Shown here one piece after another: positions 55,763-64,000 of a stretch of 64,000 nt of DNA; position 1 is the first letter of the stretch; each line of letters begins with the position of its first letter. Under the pieces are notes generated by a model. The model was not told where the DNA came from, did no database searches, and saw nothing but the letters and a program-made list of their open reading frames with translations. Source of the stretch: Massilia aquatica (GTDB taxonomy: Bacteria; Pseudomonadota; Gammaproteobacteria; Burkholderiales; Burkholderiaceae_D); NCBI RefSeq assembly GCF_011682045.1, contig NZ_VVIW01000004.1, forward strand, positions 248,001-312,000, read 5' to 3'. The position numbers and the translations under genes are program-made.

Positions 55763-57100
55763 TTACACCGCGTCCGACAAAGACGTAAAGTTAAAATCCC
55801 TGACCTTCATCGGCGGAATCAGCATCGAATACGGCACCTCGTCGCCCGCGATCACCTGCGGCTTGCCGATCGCCTCGATATTGTTCAACATGGTCACCGG
55901 GCTTTCGTTGAAGCGGAAATTCTTGATCGGATGCTTGATCTTGCCGTTCTCGATGTAAAAGGTACCGTCGCGCGTGAGGCCGGTCAGCAGTACCGACTGC
56001 GGGTCCACCTCGCGGATGTACCAGGTGCGCGTGACCAGCACGCCGCGCTTGGTACCGGCGATCAGTTCCGCCGTCGATTTGTCGGTCCCACCCATGATCA
56101 TATTCCCCGGCGCGCCAATGGCGCGCACGCCTTTCTTCTTGGCCCAGAACAGCGAATAGTCGAGCGCCGAGACCTTGCCATCCTTGATCAGGTTCATGCG
56201 CTCGCGCGCCAGCATGGTGTTCGCATCCCACGGCAGCACCGGCACATCCTTGTCCCACGGGTCGGACCAGATATTGACCTGCGCGTCGAACAGCTTGTCG
56301 CCCAGGCGCGTGCCGCCGCCCTTCTTCGACAAAAAGCTGCGGCCCTCGTCGGCCTGGCGCGCGTCGAAACCACCAAGCATGAAGCCGATCAGGTCCGAGG
56401 TGGCGGCCGGCTCCAGGATCACCGTGTAGCGGCCCGGCTCGAGCGCCTTGGCGTCGACCGAACGCAGCGCCTTTTCGATGGCCACGTCGGACGCTTCGCG
56501 CGCATCGAAGCGCGCCACATCGGTGGCCAAGCGCTGGACCCAGCCCGAGCCGCGTCCGTCTTCGGTACGCACGGTGCAGGTGAAGTCGACGTTGGTTTCT
56601 TCCTGGTGGCCGAACACGCCGTTCGAATTGGCAATGGTCTGGAACGCATGGCTGTCGGTGAAAAAGCCCGCGCATACCAGCTTGTTCTTGCGGCTCGCCT
56701 CAATGCTGTAGGCCGCCGTCTGTGCGCGAAACTCCGGATCGATGGCGGCGGTGGCGCGGTTGAAGGTCTGCGACGCCTTGAACGCCTGCTTGCCCACGGC
56801 CGGCATGAACTCCGGGTTCTCCGGCGCCAGGCGCGCCAGGTCTTCGGCGCGGCGCACGACTTTTTCGAGCGACTTGTCGTCGAATTCGTTGATGGTGGCG
56901 GTGCCCTGGCGTTTGCCGAAGGCGACCTGCACCACCAGGTCGGCGTTGTCGACCAGGCCGGCGGTGGAAACGTTATTGCGCGCGTAGCGGATGTTCCCGG
57001 TGCGCCCGCCGGAAACGCGCACCGTGCATTCGTCGGCTTTTGTCAGCGCCATCACGCGGTCGGCAATGCGCTTGCTTTCTTCTTGAGTCAGAATCTTCAT
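55763..57100 (-). CDS. TldE/PmbA-like protein, first copy
   Basis: A 445-residue TldE-like subunit, starting MKILTQEESKRIADRVMALTKADE. It lacks HExxxH and a signal peptide, as in the second copy. The segments ANSNGVFGHQEETNVDFTC, SDPWDKDVPVLPWDA and the C-terminus FNFTSLSDAV are shared with it. It follows the first TldD gene by 15 bases. Confidence 0.87.
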   Translation of the reverse strand: MKILTQEESKRIADRVMALTKADECTVRVSGGRTGNIRYARNNVSTAGLVDNADLVVQVAFGKRQGTATINEFDDKSLEKVVRRAEDLARLAPENPEFMPAVGKQAFKASQTFNRATAAIDPEFRAQTAAYSIEASRKNKLVCAGFFTDSHAFQTIANSNGVFGHQEETNVDFTCTVRTEDGRGSGWVQRLATDVARFDAREASDVAIEKALRSVDAKALEPGRYTVILEPAATSDLIGFMLGGFDARQADEGRSFLSKKGGGTRLGDKLFDAQVNIWSDPWDKDVPVLPWDANTMLARERMNLIKDGKVSALDYSLFWAKKKGVRAIGAPGNMIMGGTDKSTAELIAGTKRGVLVTRTWYIREVDPQSVLLTGLTRDGTFYIENGKIKHPIKNFRFNESPVTMLNNIEAIGKPQVIAGDEVPYSMLIPPMKVRDFNFTSLSDAV

Positions 57101-57115
57101 GTGCGGTCCCCTGGC

Positions 57116-58753
57116 TTAGCCGATCTTGCGTGCGGTGTTGATGACGTTGATGCCATTGAAGCGGGCGGTGCTCGACCCGTGCGACACCGTACTGACCTGG
57201 CTTGGCTGGCCTTTGCCGTCGAAGAAGGAGCCGCCCATGCGCCAGTCCCTCTCGTCGCAGATGGCGCTGCAGGCGTTCCAGAATTCCTGGGTGTTCGACT
57301 GGTAGGCCACGTCTTCGAGCGGCGCACCGATCTTGCCGTTGTTGATTTCGTAGAACAGTTGGCCGCCGAACTGGAAGTTGTAGCGCTGCTGGTCGATCGA
57401 GAACGAACCCGCGCCGACGATGTAGATGCCCTTCTTGACATCCTTGACCATCTGGTCCGGCGTGAGCCTGGTTTTGCCCGCTTCCAGCGAAATGTTAGGC
57501 ATGCGCTGGAACTGCACGCTGCTCCAGCTGTCGGCGTACGAGCAGCCGTGCGACTCCTTCTCGCCGATGATGTGGGCCTGGTCGCGCGTGGCCTGGTAGT
57601 TGACCAGGATGCCGTCCTTGATGATGTCCCAGCGCTTGCCCGGCACGCCTTCGTCGTCGTAGCCGACCGCGCCCAGCGAGCCTGGCGTGGTCTTGTCGGC
57701 CACGATATTCACGCGCTCGGAGCCGTACTTGAATTTCTTGGTTTCCCACTTGTCGAGCGTGGCGAAGCTGGTGCCGGCGTAATTGGCCTCGTAGCCCAGC
57801 ACGCGATCGAGCTCGGTCGGATGGCCCACCGATTCGTGGATGGTCAGGTACAGGTGTTCGGGCGAGAGCACCAGGTCGTATTTGCCCGGCGCGACCGACT
57901 TGGCGGTCAGCTTTTCCTTGGCCTGGCGTCCGCAGGCGCGCGCGTCTTCAATCAGGTCGTAGGAATTCTTGTACAGGGTGCAGACGCCGCCGGCGGCCTT
58001 GATCTTGTCTTCCGCGCGCGCGTCCAGGTATTCGTAGCCCATGCCGACCGGCGTGGACAAGCCCTGGCGCGAGCGGAACTTGTTGGTGGCCTTGTCGACG
58101 GCGGTGGCGAACACCGGCATCCACATGCGGTGCACGTCCTGGTCGATGTAGGAACCGTCGGTCGAGGCGAAGTACTTTTGCTGGTTCACCTGGAACATCA
58201 GCGACTGCATGAAGCTCGCGCCGCCGTCCATGCCGGCCTTGTTGGCGGCGATCAGCAGCTCGGCTTTTTCCTTGATGGGGACCGTGCGCCAGTCCTTCTT
58301 GATCGGGGTGGCCCAGGCCACTTCGCCCACGCCCTTGACGCTCGCCAGGCGCACCGGTTCCGATTGCAGCCTGGCGTTGGCCTTGGCGATGGCGACCGCC
58401 TGGCGCGCGGCGCCGGCCACCGCATCGGGCGACATGTCGGAGGTGGCGGCAAAGCCGTAGGCACCGTTGCAGATGACCCGCACGCCGACGCCGGCCGATT
58501 CGGTGTTGGTCACGCTTTCGACGTTCAGGTCGCGCGTGGTGATGAACTGATTCAGGTAGCGGCCGATGCGCACGTCGCAGTAGGTCGCACCGGCGCCGGT
58601 GGCGGCGCTGAGGGCCGTGTCGGCCAGGGTCTTCTTGAACTTTGCTGCAAGGGGATTGAGTAATTCTTCAGCGGCGATGGCGTTGCCGAACACCGGCACC
58701 AGCATCGTGCCCAGTGCGAGCCCGCTGATATTGAGAAAAGCACGTCGTTCCAT
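57116..58753 (-). CDS. TldD-like metallopeptidase with Tat signal, first copy
   Basis: A 545-residue TldD-family zinc peptidase, the first gene of the ten-gene operon. ERRAFLNISGLALGTMLVPVFG is a Tat-type signal with a weaker motif (RRAFLN). The zinc site HESVGH and surrounding GHPTELDRVLGYEANYAG match the second copy exactly. ATG 58753 was chosen because it aligns with the second copy; a GTG/ATG slightly upstream (58768) would add five residues. A sigma-54 promoter lies about 145 bases upstream. Confidence 0.88.
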   Translation of the reverse strand: MERRAFLNISGLALGTMLVPVFGNAIAAEELLNPLAAKFKKTLADTALSAATGAGATYCDVRIGRYLNQFITTRDLNVESVTNTESAGVGVRVICNGAYGFAATSDMSPDAVAGAARQAVAIAKANARLQSEPVRLASVKGVGEVAWATPIKKDWRTVPIKEKAELLIAANKAGMDGGASFMQSLMFQVNQQKYFASTDGSYIDQDVHRMWMPVFATAVDKATNKFRSRQGLSTPVGMGYEYLDARAEDKIKAAGGVCTLYKNSYDLIEDARACGRQAKEKLTAKSVAPGKYDLVLSPEHLYLTIHESVGHPTELDRVLGYEANYAGTSFATLDKWETKKFKYGSERVNIVADKTTPGSLGAVGYDDEGVPGKRWDIIKDGILVNYQATRDQAHIIGEKESHGCSYADSWSSVQFQRMPNISLEAGKTRLTPDQMVKDVKKGIYIVGAGSFSIDQQRYNFQFGGQLFYEINNGKIGAPLEDVAYQSNTQEFWNACSAICDERDWRMGGSFFDGKGQPSQVSTVSHGSSTARFNGINVINTARKIG

Positions 58754-58898
58754 AGTATCTCCTGACAATCACCACCAAGGTATGCGCCCCGCAAATGCCG
58801 CGAGCGCTCTTTGTTTTTGTACTTACCGGGACCATGCCGATCGCTGGCCTGAACCAAAAAATCAACAAGAACCTTACCAGCAAAATGGCGAAAAGAAT

Positions 58899-58915
58899 AC
58901 GCAAAACTTATGCCA
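58899..58915 (-). promoter_or_regulatory. Sigma-54 promoter of the TldD-TldE/MoxR operon
   Basis: On the minus strand TGGCATAAGTTTTGC has GG and GC exactly ten bases apart and a full TTGC box, the best sigma-54 match in the window. Transcription would start near 58889, about 135 bases before the first TldD gene. An activator cluster lies just upstream. Confidence 0.75.
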
Positions 58916-58947
58916 TTTCCTAAGTGCTTGATTTGGAAATCCTGGAG

Positions 58948-59004
58948 TGTCCGGGACAGGCTGTCCGCAGTGTCCGGAGCAGTGTCCGCCCGCTGTATCG
59001 GACA
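58948..59004. promoter_or_regulatory. TGTCC/GGACA activator-site cluster (UAS2)
   Basis: TGTCC half-sites start at 58948, 58962, 58971 and 58983; GGACA half-sites start at 58954 and 59000. TGTCC-G-GGACA at 58948-58958 is a perfect palindrome. The cluster lies 34-90 bases upstream of the sigma-54 promoter on the minus strand. The half-site is the same as in UAS1 (33688-33730). It also precedes the divergent gene at 59130. Confidence 0.68.
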
Positions 59005-59129
59005 GTATGTACATATGCAGATTCGGCTTGACCTGCAAGCGTGCATACTCGATCATCGCGCTGGTTGGCGAGATTGCATCGCCTCCCGCAGCTTCCCCTG
59101 CACTACTTACCGATACCGGAGACGACAAC

Positions 59130-59927
59130 ATGAAACGATTGATCCTGGCCGCGATGCTGGCCGCAGGCATGGCCGGCGCAGCCCACGCCGACGACGCACT
59201 CAAGGCAGCCATCGCCAACACCGAGCGCACCCCTGCCAACGCCGCGCGCGACAGCGCCCGCCATCCTTACGAAACGCTGACCTTCTTCGGCATCAAACCG
59301 ACCATGACCGTGGTCGAGCTGTCGCCGGGCGGCGGCTGGTACACCGAAATCCTGGCGCCCTACCTGCGCGAGAAGGGCAAGCTGATCGCCGCCGGCGAGT
59401 CCCCCACCTCGGCCAAGGAAGGCGCGCGCAAATACGCCGCCAACCTGACCAAGAAGCTCGAATCGAAACCGGCCATGTTCGACAAGGTCCAGCGCGGCGT
59501 GTTCGAAGTGCCGACCGCGTACGACTTCGCCAAGCCGGGTACGGCCGACCTGGTGGTCACCTTCCGCAACATCCATAACTGGACCGGCAATGGCGACGAC
59601 AAGGTCAAGGAAATCTTCAAGAAGGTCCACGAGAGCCTGAAACCGGGCGGCGTGTTCGGCGTGGTGGAACACCGCGCGCCGGCCGGCAAGGAGCCTAAGG
59701 CAGACAGTGGCTACGTGCAGGAAGCCTACGTGATCAAGATGGCCGAAAGCGCCGGCTTCAAGCTGGCCGGCAAATCGGAAGTGAACGCCAATCCGAAAGA
59801 CAAGGCGGACCACAACAAGGGCGTATGGGCGCTGCCGCCGGTGCTGGCCAATAAGGATGTCGACCGCGAGAAGTACATGGCGATCGGCGAGAGCGACCGC
59901 ATGACGCTCAAGTTCGTGAAGCAGTAA
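59130..59927 (+). CDS. Exported methyltransferase-like protein
   Basis: A 265-residue protein. A signal peptide (LILAAMLAAGMAGAAHA, cut near residue 20) is followed by a class I methyltransferase fold with motif I TVVELSPGGGWYTEIL and a later LKPGGVFGVVEHRAP. It matches the group annotated as predicted methyltransferase (COG4798 type). S-adenosylmethionine is not expected in the periplasm, so catalysis there is doubtful. ATG 59130 was chosen because it begins the signal peptide. It is divergent from the tldD operon and may share its activator sites. Confidence 0.8.
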   Translation: MKRLILAAMLAAGMAGAAHADDALKAAIANTERTPANAARDSARHPYETLTFFGIKPTMTVVELSPGGGWYTEILAPYLREKGKLIAAGESPTSAKEGARKYAANLTKKLESKPAMFDKVQRGVFEVPTAYDFAKPGTADLVVTFRNIHNWTGNGDDKVKEIFKKVHESLKPGGVFGVVEHRAPAGKEPKADSGYVQEAYVIKMAESAGFKLAGKSEVNANPKDKADHNKGVWALPPVLANKDVDREKYMAIGESDRMTLKFVKQ

Positions 59928-59935
59928 CAGGTACA

Positions 59936-59961
59936 ACGGCTCCGCAAGGGGCCGTTTTTTT
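59936..59961 (+). terminator. Rho-independent terminator after the methyltransferase-like gene
   Basis: ACGGC pairs with GCCGT around TCC-GCAA-GGG, followed by seven T residues, nine bases after the stop codon. Confidence 0.88.
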
Positions 59962-60055
59962 GCCTGCCGATTCCGCACGGCCAGGCGCTGGAACGGCGCG
60001 CCGCGCGCGTGTATGATTAACGCTCGCCGCCCTTCTCCCAACCATAAATTACCCA

Positions 60056-61609
60056 ATGAACATATCGCGTATCGCCGTCGCCGCCGCCCTTGCCGCGGCA
60101 AGCCTGCTGGCCCATGCTTCACTGGCCCAGGCAGCACAGGACGTCACGAGTGGCTCGACACCGGCCGCACCGGTGGCCGCCATTCCCGCCAACCTGGAAA
60201 ACTCGGTCGTCAAGGTGTTCGCCACCCTGCGCCGTCCGGACCCGTACAAACCATGGACCAAGGCTTCGCCGCAAGAAGTAACCGGCTCCGGCGTGGTCAT
60301 CGACGGCAAGCGCATTCTCACCAACGCCCACGTGGTCGGCTACGCCAGCCAGGTGCAGGTGCAGGCCAGCCAGGCCGGCGGCAAGGTCTCGGCCACGGTG
60401 GTGGCGGTCGCGCGCGGGATCGACCTGGCCATCCTCAAGCTCGACGACGAATCGTTCTTCGACACCCACGCGCCGGTCGCGCGCGCCAGCGTGCTGCCGG
60501 ACGTGCGCGACCAGGTCTTCGCCTACGGCTACCCGACCGGCGGCACCTCGCTCTCGATCACCAAGGGCATCGTCTCGCGCATCGAATTCGCCAACTACAG
60601 CATGGGCACCACCGGCCTGCGCATCCAGATCGACGCCGCCATCAACCCCGGCAACAGCGGCGGCCCGGCGATTGCCAACGACAAGATGGTGGGCCTGGCC
60701 TTCGGCGGCGCCGCCAACACCCAGAATATCGGCTACATCATTCCGAACGAAGAAGTCGACCTGTTCCTGCGCGATGTCGCCGACGGCAAATACGACGGCA
60801 AGCCATCGCTGACCGACGAAGTGCAGACCCTGGAAAACCCGGTCCTGCGCGAATTCCTCAAGCTCGATAAAAACGTCGCCGGGGCCGTGGTGCAGCGTCC
60901 CAACCAGAACGACGCGGCCTATCCGCTCAAGGAGTGGGACGTGATCACCCACATCGGCGACTCGCCTATCGACAACCAGGGCATGGTCAAGCTGGGCACC
61001 AACCTGCGCGTGCGCTTCCAGTACCGCGTGCAGCAGGTAACCAGGGATGGCGCGGTGCCGCTGACGATTGTCCGCGCCGGCAAAAGCATGAACGTCAAGG
61101 TACCGGCCGTGGGTGGGCGCAAGCTGCTCATTCCAGACCTGAACAACGGCTATCCGTCGTACTTCATCTACGGCCCGATCGTGTTCTCGCGCGCCAGCAC
61201 CGACTTCCTCGCCTTCCTCAACTCGAGCGTCAACGTGATGGCGACGGCCAGCTACATTGCCAGCCCGCTGGTAACGCGCCGCGGCGACCCGCCGACGCCG
61301 GACCGCCAGGAGCTGGTGGTGGTCAGCTCGCCCTTCTTCCCGCATAAATCGGTGGCCGGCTACTCCAACCGTTTCGGCTCGGTGATCTATTCGGTGAACA
61401 AGGTCCCGGTGCGCAGCCTGGCGCACATGGTGCAGCTGCTGCGCGACTCGAAGGACGAACTGATCGTGATCCATTTCGACCAGCGCGGCGGCGAAAACAT
61501 GGTCCTGCGCCGCAAGGAGATGGTCGACGCGACCGAAAGTATCTTGTCCGATAACGGCATCCGCCTCCAGGGCACGCAGGACATGATGGACGTCTGGAAC
61601 CGCAAGTAA
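60056..61609 (+). CDS. Deg-type periplasmic serine protease
   Basis: A 517-residue trypsin-like protease. The signal peptide is residues 1-27. The catalytic triad is His92 (LTNAHVVG), Asp123 (GIDLAILKL) and Ser201 (NPGNSGGP). The residues after about 255 form PDZ-like domains (AGAVVQRPNQNDAAYPLKEWDVI is a carboxylate-binding region), and the layout is closer to Deg proteins of the plant/cyanobacterial type than to E. coli DegP. It probably degrades or refolds periplasmic proteins. It is a single gene between the methyltransferase-like gene and the Fur-controlled receptor. Confidence 0.88.
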   Translation: MNISRIAVAAALAAASLLAHASLAQAAQDVTSGSTPAAPVAAIPANLENSVVKVFATLRRPDPYKPWTKASPQEVTGSGVVIDGKRILTNAHVVGYASQVQVQASQAGGKVSATVVAVARGIDLAILKLDDESFFDTHAPVARASVLPDVRDQVFAYGYPTGGTSLSITKGIVSRIEFANYSMGTTGLRIQIDAAINPGNSGGPAIANDKMVGLAFGGAANTQNIGYIIPNEEVDLFLRDVADGKYDGKPSLTDEVQTLENPVLREFLKLDKNVAGAVVQRPNQNDAAYPLKEWDVITHIGDSPIDNQGMVKLGTNLRVRFQYRVQQVTRDGAVPLTIVRAGKSMNVKVPAVGGRKLLIPDLNNGYPSYFIYGPIVFSRASTDFLAFLNSSVNVMATASYIASPLVTRRGDPPTPDRQELVVVSSPFFPHKSVAGYSNRFGSVIYSVNKVPVRSLAHMVQLLRDSKDELIVIHFDQRGGENMVLRRKEMVDATESILSDNGIRLQGTQDMMDVWNRK

Positions 61610-61642
61610 GCAACTGGTAGCAAAGCGCCCGGCGGGGATGCA

Positions 61643-61671
61643 TTGCAAATGATAATGATTCTTGTTATCAT
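61643..61671 (+). promoter_or_regulatory. Promoter with overlapping Fur box
   Basis: TTGCAA (61643-61648) and TATCAT (61666-61671) are separated by 17 bases. A 19-base Fur box, GATAATGATTCTTGTTATC (61651-61669), lies between and over them and matches the consensus at most positions. Iron-bound Fur would block RNA polymerase directly. The receptor start lies about 80 bases downstream. Confidence 0.9.
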
Positions 61672-61758
61672 TTGACACCCGCCAGCAAGTGTTCCTGCGC
61701 GACGCGCCCGCGTCGCCAGGTCCGAGAGCCAGCCTGACACTCTCCGACCTGGACCACC

Positions 61759-64000
61759 ATGACCACTCAGCTCCCGCTGCCGGCACGCGCGAATGCGCGC
61801 CGGCCCGCCGCCGCACCAGCGCGCCGCCTTCTCAATACCACCCTCAATGCCGCCATGCTGGCGATGCTGAGCTCCGCCAGCGCGCATGCGCAAGGCCCGC
61901 GCGCACCGCAGCAGTTGTCCGATATCGTCGTCACGCCGCTGCGCGAAAAGGAGAAGGCGCCCGATGCGCTGCAAGGCAGCGTGGCCATCATCAGCGCCGA
62001 GGAACTGGCGCGCCGCAACGCCGGCGACATGAGCGCCATCGCGCGCTACGAGCCGCTGGTCAGCGTACCGGCCGCCTTCAGCGGCAGCGGCAGCGTGTGG
62101 GACGGCGCCGGCAACACCGGCTTTAATATCCGCGGGGTCGAAGGCAACCGCGTCAGCCTCGATATCGACGGCATCGCCCTGCCCGACGCCGCCCCCAAGC
62201 CGGACGGCACCGCCATGAACACCTTCGGCATCGGGCGCGATTACTTTGACCCTGCCATGTTCCGCGAAGTGCGCATCGGCTCCGGCACCGGCCCGGCTGC
62301 GGCGCGCTCGCCCGGCCTGGCCGGCAGCGTTGCCTTTGCCACCAAATCGCCTTCCGACTACCTGAGCGACGACAAGCGCAGCTACCTGGCCTATGCGCTC
62401 GGCTACAGCGCCGCCAACAAGAGCCGCTCGCACAGCTTGACGGGCGCGGCGCGCATGGGCGCACTCGATGCGCTGGCCGTGGCCGTGCACCGCAGCGGCA
62501 AGGAGCTTGAAAACAAGGGCAGCGTGGCGGAAAACCCGGACGACTGGGATTCGAACGCGCTGCTGGCCAAGTTCCAGTGGACCCCAGGCCAGGGCCAGCG
62601 CATCGGCCTGACACTGGACGGCTATGAACGCGACAACGCGCGCAGCTACGTCAACAAGACCGGCGGCCTGTATCCGAACGGCGTGCTACAGGATTCGCAC
62701 ACCAAGCGCACGCGCGTGAGCCTTGAACACCGCATCAGTGGCGCCACCAACGGCATCTTCGACACGTTAGAGAGCCGCCTGTACGTGCAGGACGCCAGCG
62801 TGGAAGACCGCACCCGCGCGCGCTACATCACCGGCAACCAGCCCTACCTGCGCAATATCGACACCGGCTACTTCAACAAGAGCGCCGGCGCAGGGGCGGA
62901 CGCCACCCTGAAGCTCAATGATTCGCTCAGCCTGGCCTATGGCGCCGCCTGGGAGCAAACCGAGACGCGCCGTCCGTGGCTGGAAGACCGTACCGTCATC
63001 GCCACCGGTGCGCACCAGTTCACCATGAAGAACCGCATGGCCGACATGGACAGCGACAAAGCCAGCGCCTACCTGCGCGGCGAATTCGGCTTTGCGCTGG
63101 GCGGTTACAAGGCCACGCTCACGCCCGGCCTGCGCTTTGAGCACCGCAAGCTCACGCCCAGGAACCTGGGCGGCTACGTGGTGGCCGTGCCATCGGCGGC
63201 CGGCGAAATCAAGACCGAGAGCGACGCCTACGCCACCCCGAGCCTGAATCTGTCGCTTGCGCTGTCGCAGGATCTGTCGGTCTATGCGCGCCTCAATCGC
63301 GGCGCGCGCCTGCCCACGGCGGCCGAGCGCACCGGCACCTACGACTCGTTCAGCTACACCGGATCGGGTGTCGGCTACGCGGTGCTGGGTAACCCGAACC
63401 TGAAAAAAGAAACCAGCCAGGCCTTTGAGGCGGGCATCAAAAGCAGCCCGGCCAAGGGCATGCAGCTCAGCGCATCGGTGTTTCGCACCGAGTACAAGAA
63501 CTTCATCGACTACGTGGCGCAGGCGCCGGACCCGGTGAACTACCCGACCGTCACGCGCGGCCTGTACCGGCCAGAGAACAACGGCAGCGCGCGCACCTGG
63601 GGCGGCGAAGCGTCGCTGCGCGCGGAGCTGGGTACGTGGGCGCCGGCGCTGGCCGGCTACAGCATTGCGGCCGCCGCCGGTGTCTCGCACAGCAAGGCGC
63701 GCGACAGCAGCACCGGCAGGGAAGGCGAACTGGCCTCCACCCTGCCGCGCAAGGCCAGCGCCACCCTCGCCTACGATGCGCCGGGCGAGGCCTGGGGCGT
63801 TTCGCTGAGCGCCGTGGCCACCGCCGGCAAGCAGCCGGCCTCGGACACCATCGGCGACACCAGCGTGCCGCGCTTCCGGATCGCCGGCGCCACCGTGGCC
63901 GACCTGGCGGCGTACTGGAACATCGGCAAGAACATCAAACTCAACGTCGGCATCTACAACCTGGGCGACAAGCGCTATTGGGACTACGCCACATCGCGCT
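61759..64000 (+). CDS. TonB-dependent haem/haemoglobin-type receptor, partial
   Basis: A receptor of which 747 residues are in the window; the C-terminus is cut by the edge. The signal peptide (LNAAMLAMLSSASAHA) is followed by the TonB box region LSDIVVTPLREKE, a plug with NIRGVEGNRVSLDIDGIALPD and a barrel containing NRGARLPTAAERTG and GNPNLKKETSQAFEAGIK. NPNLKPE-type and RxPTA motifs are typical of haem and haemoglobin receptors. The Fur box upstream supports iron-responsive haem or siderophore uptake. No termination occurs in this frame. Confidence 0.85.
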   Translation, partial: MTTQLPLPARANARRPAAAPARRLLNTTLNAAMLAMLSSASAHAQGPRAPQQLSDIVVTPLREKEKAPDALQGSVAIISAEELARRNAGDMSAIARYEPLVSVPAAFSGSGSVWDGAGNTGFNIRGVEGNRVSLDIDGIALPDAAPKPDGTAMNTFGIGRDYFDPAMFREVRIGSGTGPAAARSPGLAGSVAFATKSPSDYLSDDKRSYLAYALGYSAANKSRSHSLTGAARMGALDALAVAVHRSGKELENKGSVAENPDDWDSNALLAKFQWTPGQGQRIGLTLDGYERDNARSYVNKTGGLYPNGVLQDSHTKRTRVSLEHRISGATNGIFDTLESRLYVQDASVEDRTRARYITGNQPYLRNIDTGYFNKSAGAGADATLKLNDSLSLAYGAAWEQTETRRPWLEDRTVIATGAHQFTMKNRMADMDSDKASAYLRGEFGFALGGYKATLTPGLRFEHRKLTPRNLGGYVVAVPSAAGEIKTESDAYATPSLNLSLALSQDLSVYARLNRGARLPTAAERTGTYDSFSYTGSGVGYAVLGNPNLKKETSQAFEAGIKSSPAKGMQLSASVFRTEYKNFIDYVAQAPDPVNYPTVTRGLYRPENNGSARTWGGEASLRAELGTWAPALAGYSIAAAAGVSHSKARDSSTGREGELASTLPRKASATLAYDAPGEAWGVSLSAVATAGKQPASDTIGDTSVPRFRIAGATVADLAAYWNIGKNIKLNVGIYNLGDKRYWDYATSR

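Overview
The window reads as chromosomal DNA of a high-GC betaproteobacterium, most likely an Oxalobacteraceae member of the Massilia/Telluria/Duganella type. The grounds are the str operon order rpsL-rpsG-fusA-tuf-rpsJ, a PEP-CTERM protein, several candidate sigma-54 promoters, TonB receptors, and GGGGTCWGACCCC palindromes. Genus placement is inference. No rRNA, tRNA, transposase, integrase or CRISPR array was seen.

Layout. 1-4238 (minus): S10 operon rplC-D-W-B-rpsS-rplV-rpsC-rplP, running off the left edge. 4239-22645: an 18.4-kb accessory block lying exactly where rpsJ and rplC are normally adjacent. It holds a hypothetical gene, an eight-gene Ter stress module (two TerD-family genes, TerD-vWA, ATP-grasp, PRTase, HAD, StiP-like, HpcH/HpaI-like), creBCD with a small unknown peptide, a PEP-CTERM protein, and a HlyD plus C39-peptidase ABC exporter pair. 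22646-27580 (minus): rpsJ-tuf-fusA-rpsG-rpsL behind a strong sigma-70 promoter. 27953-33605: an M48 peptidase, an amidase-like effector with an overlapping candidate immunity gene, a phosphoethanolamine transferase and a membrane MutS-like ATPase. 33826-41097 (plus): a six-gene operon of adaptor, ABC ATPase, two permeases, NtrC-like regulator and its kinase. 41149-44678: a spermidine-synthase-like protein and a TonB receptor. 44729-58753 (minus): a DUF817 gene, then a ten-gene operon with two TldD-TldE pairs, DUF4159, MoxR, DUF58, BatA-like and two large membrane proteins. 59130-64000 (plus): an exported methyltransferase-like protein, a Deg-type protease and a Fur-controlled TonB haem-type receptor, cut by the right edge.

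How parts may work together. The ABC exporter operon and the TldD/TldE-MoxR operon lie 25 kb apart. Each has a GG-N10-GC sigma-54 promoter, and each has a cluster of TGTCC/GGACA half-sites 35-90 bp upstream. The NtrC-like activator at 38437-39765 is the obvious candidate to bind both. This would couple an envelope exporter to an exported-metallopeptidase/MoxR chaperone system. It is the most promising undescribed unit in the window.

Within the accessory block, the Ter genes are tightly overlapped. They match the Ter biosynthetic module proposed to make a nucleoside-like metabolite. The creD gene carries an 11-bp-spaced array of CreB-like half-sites.
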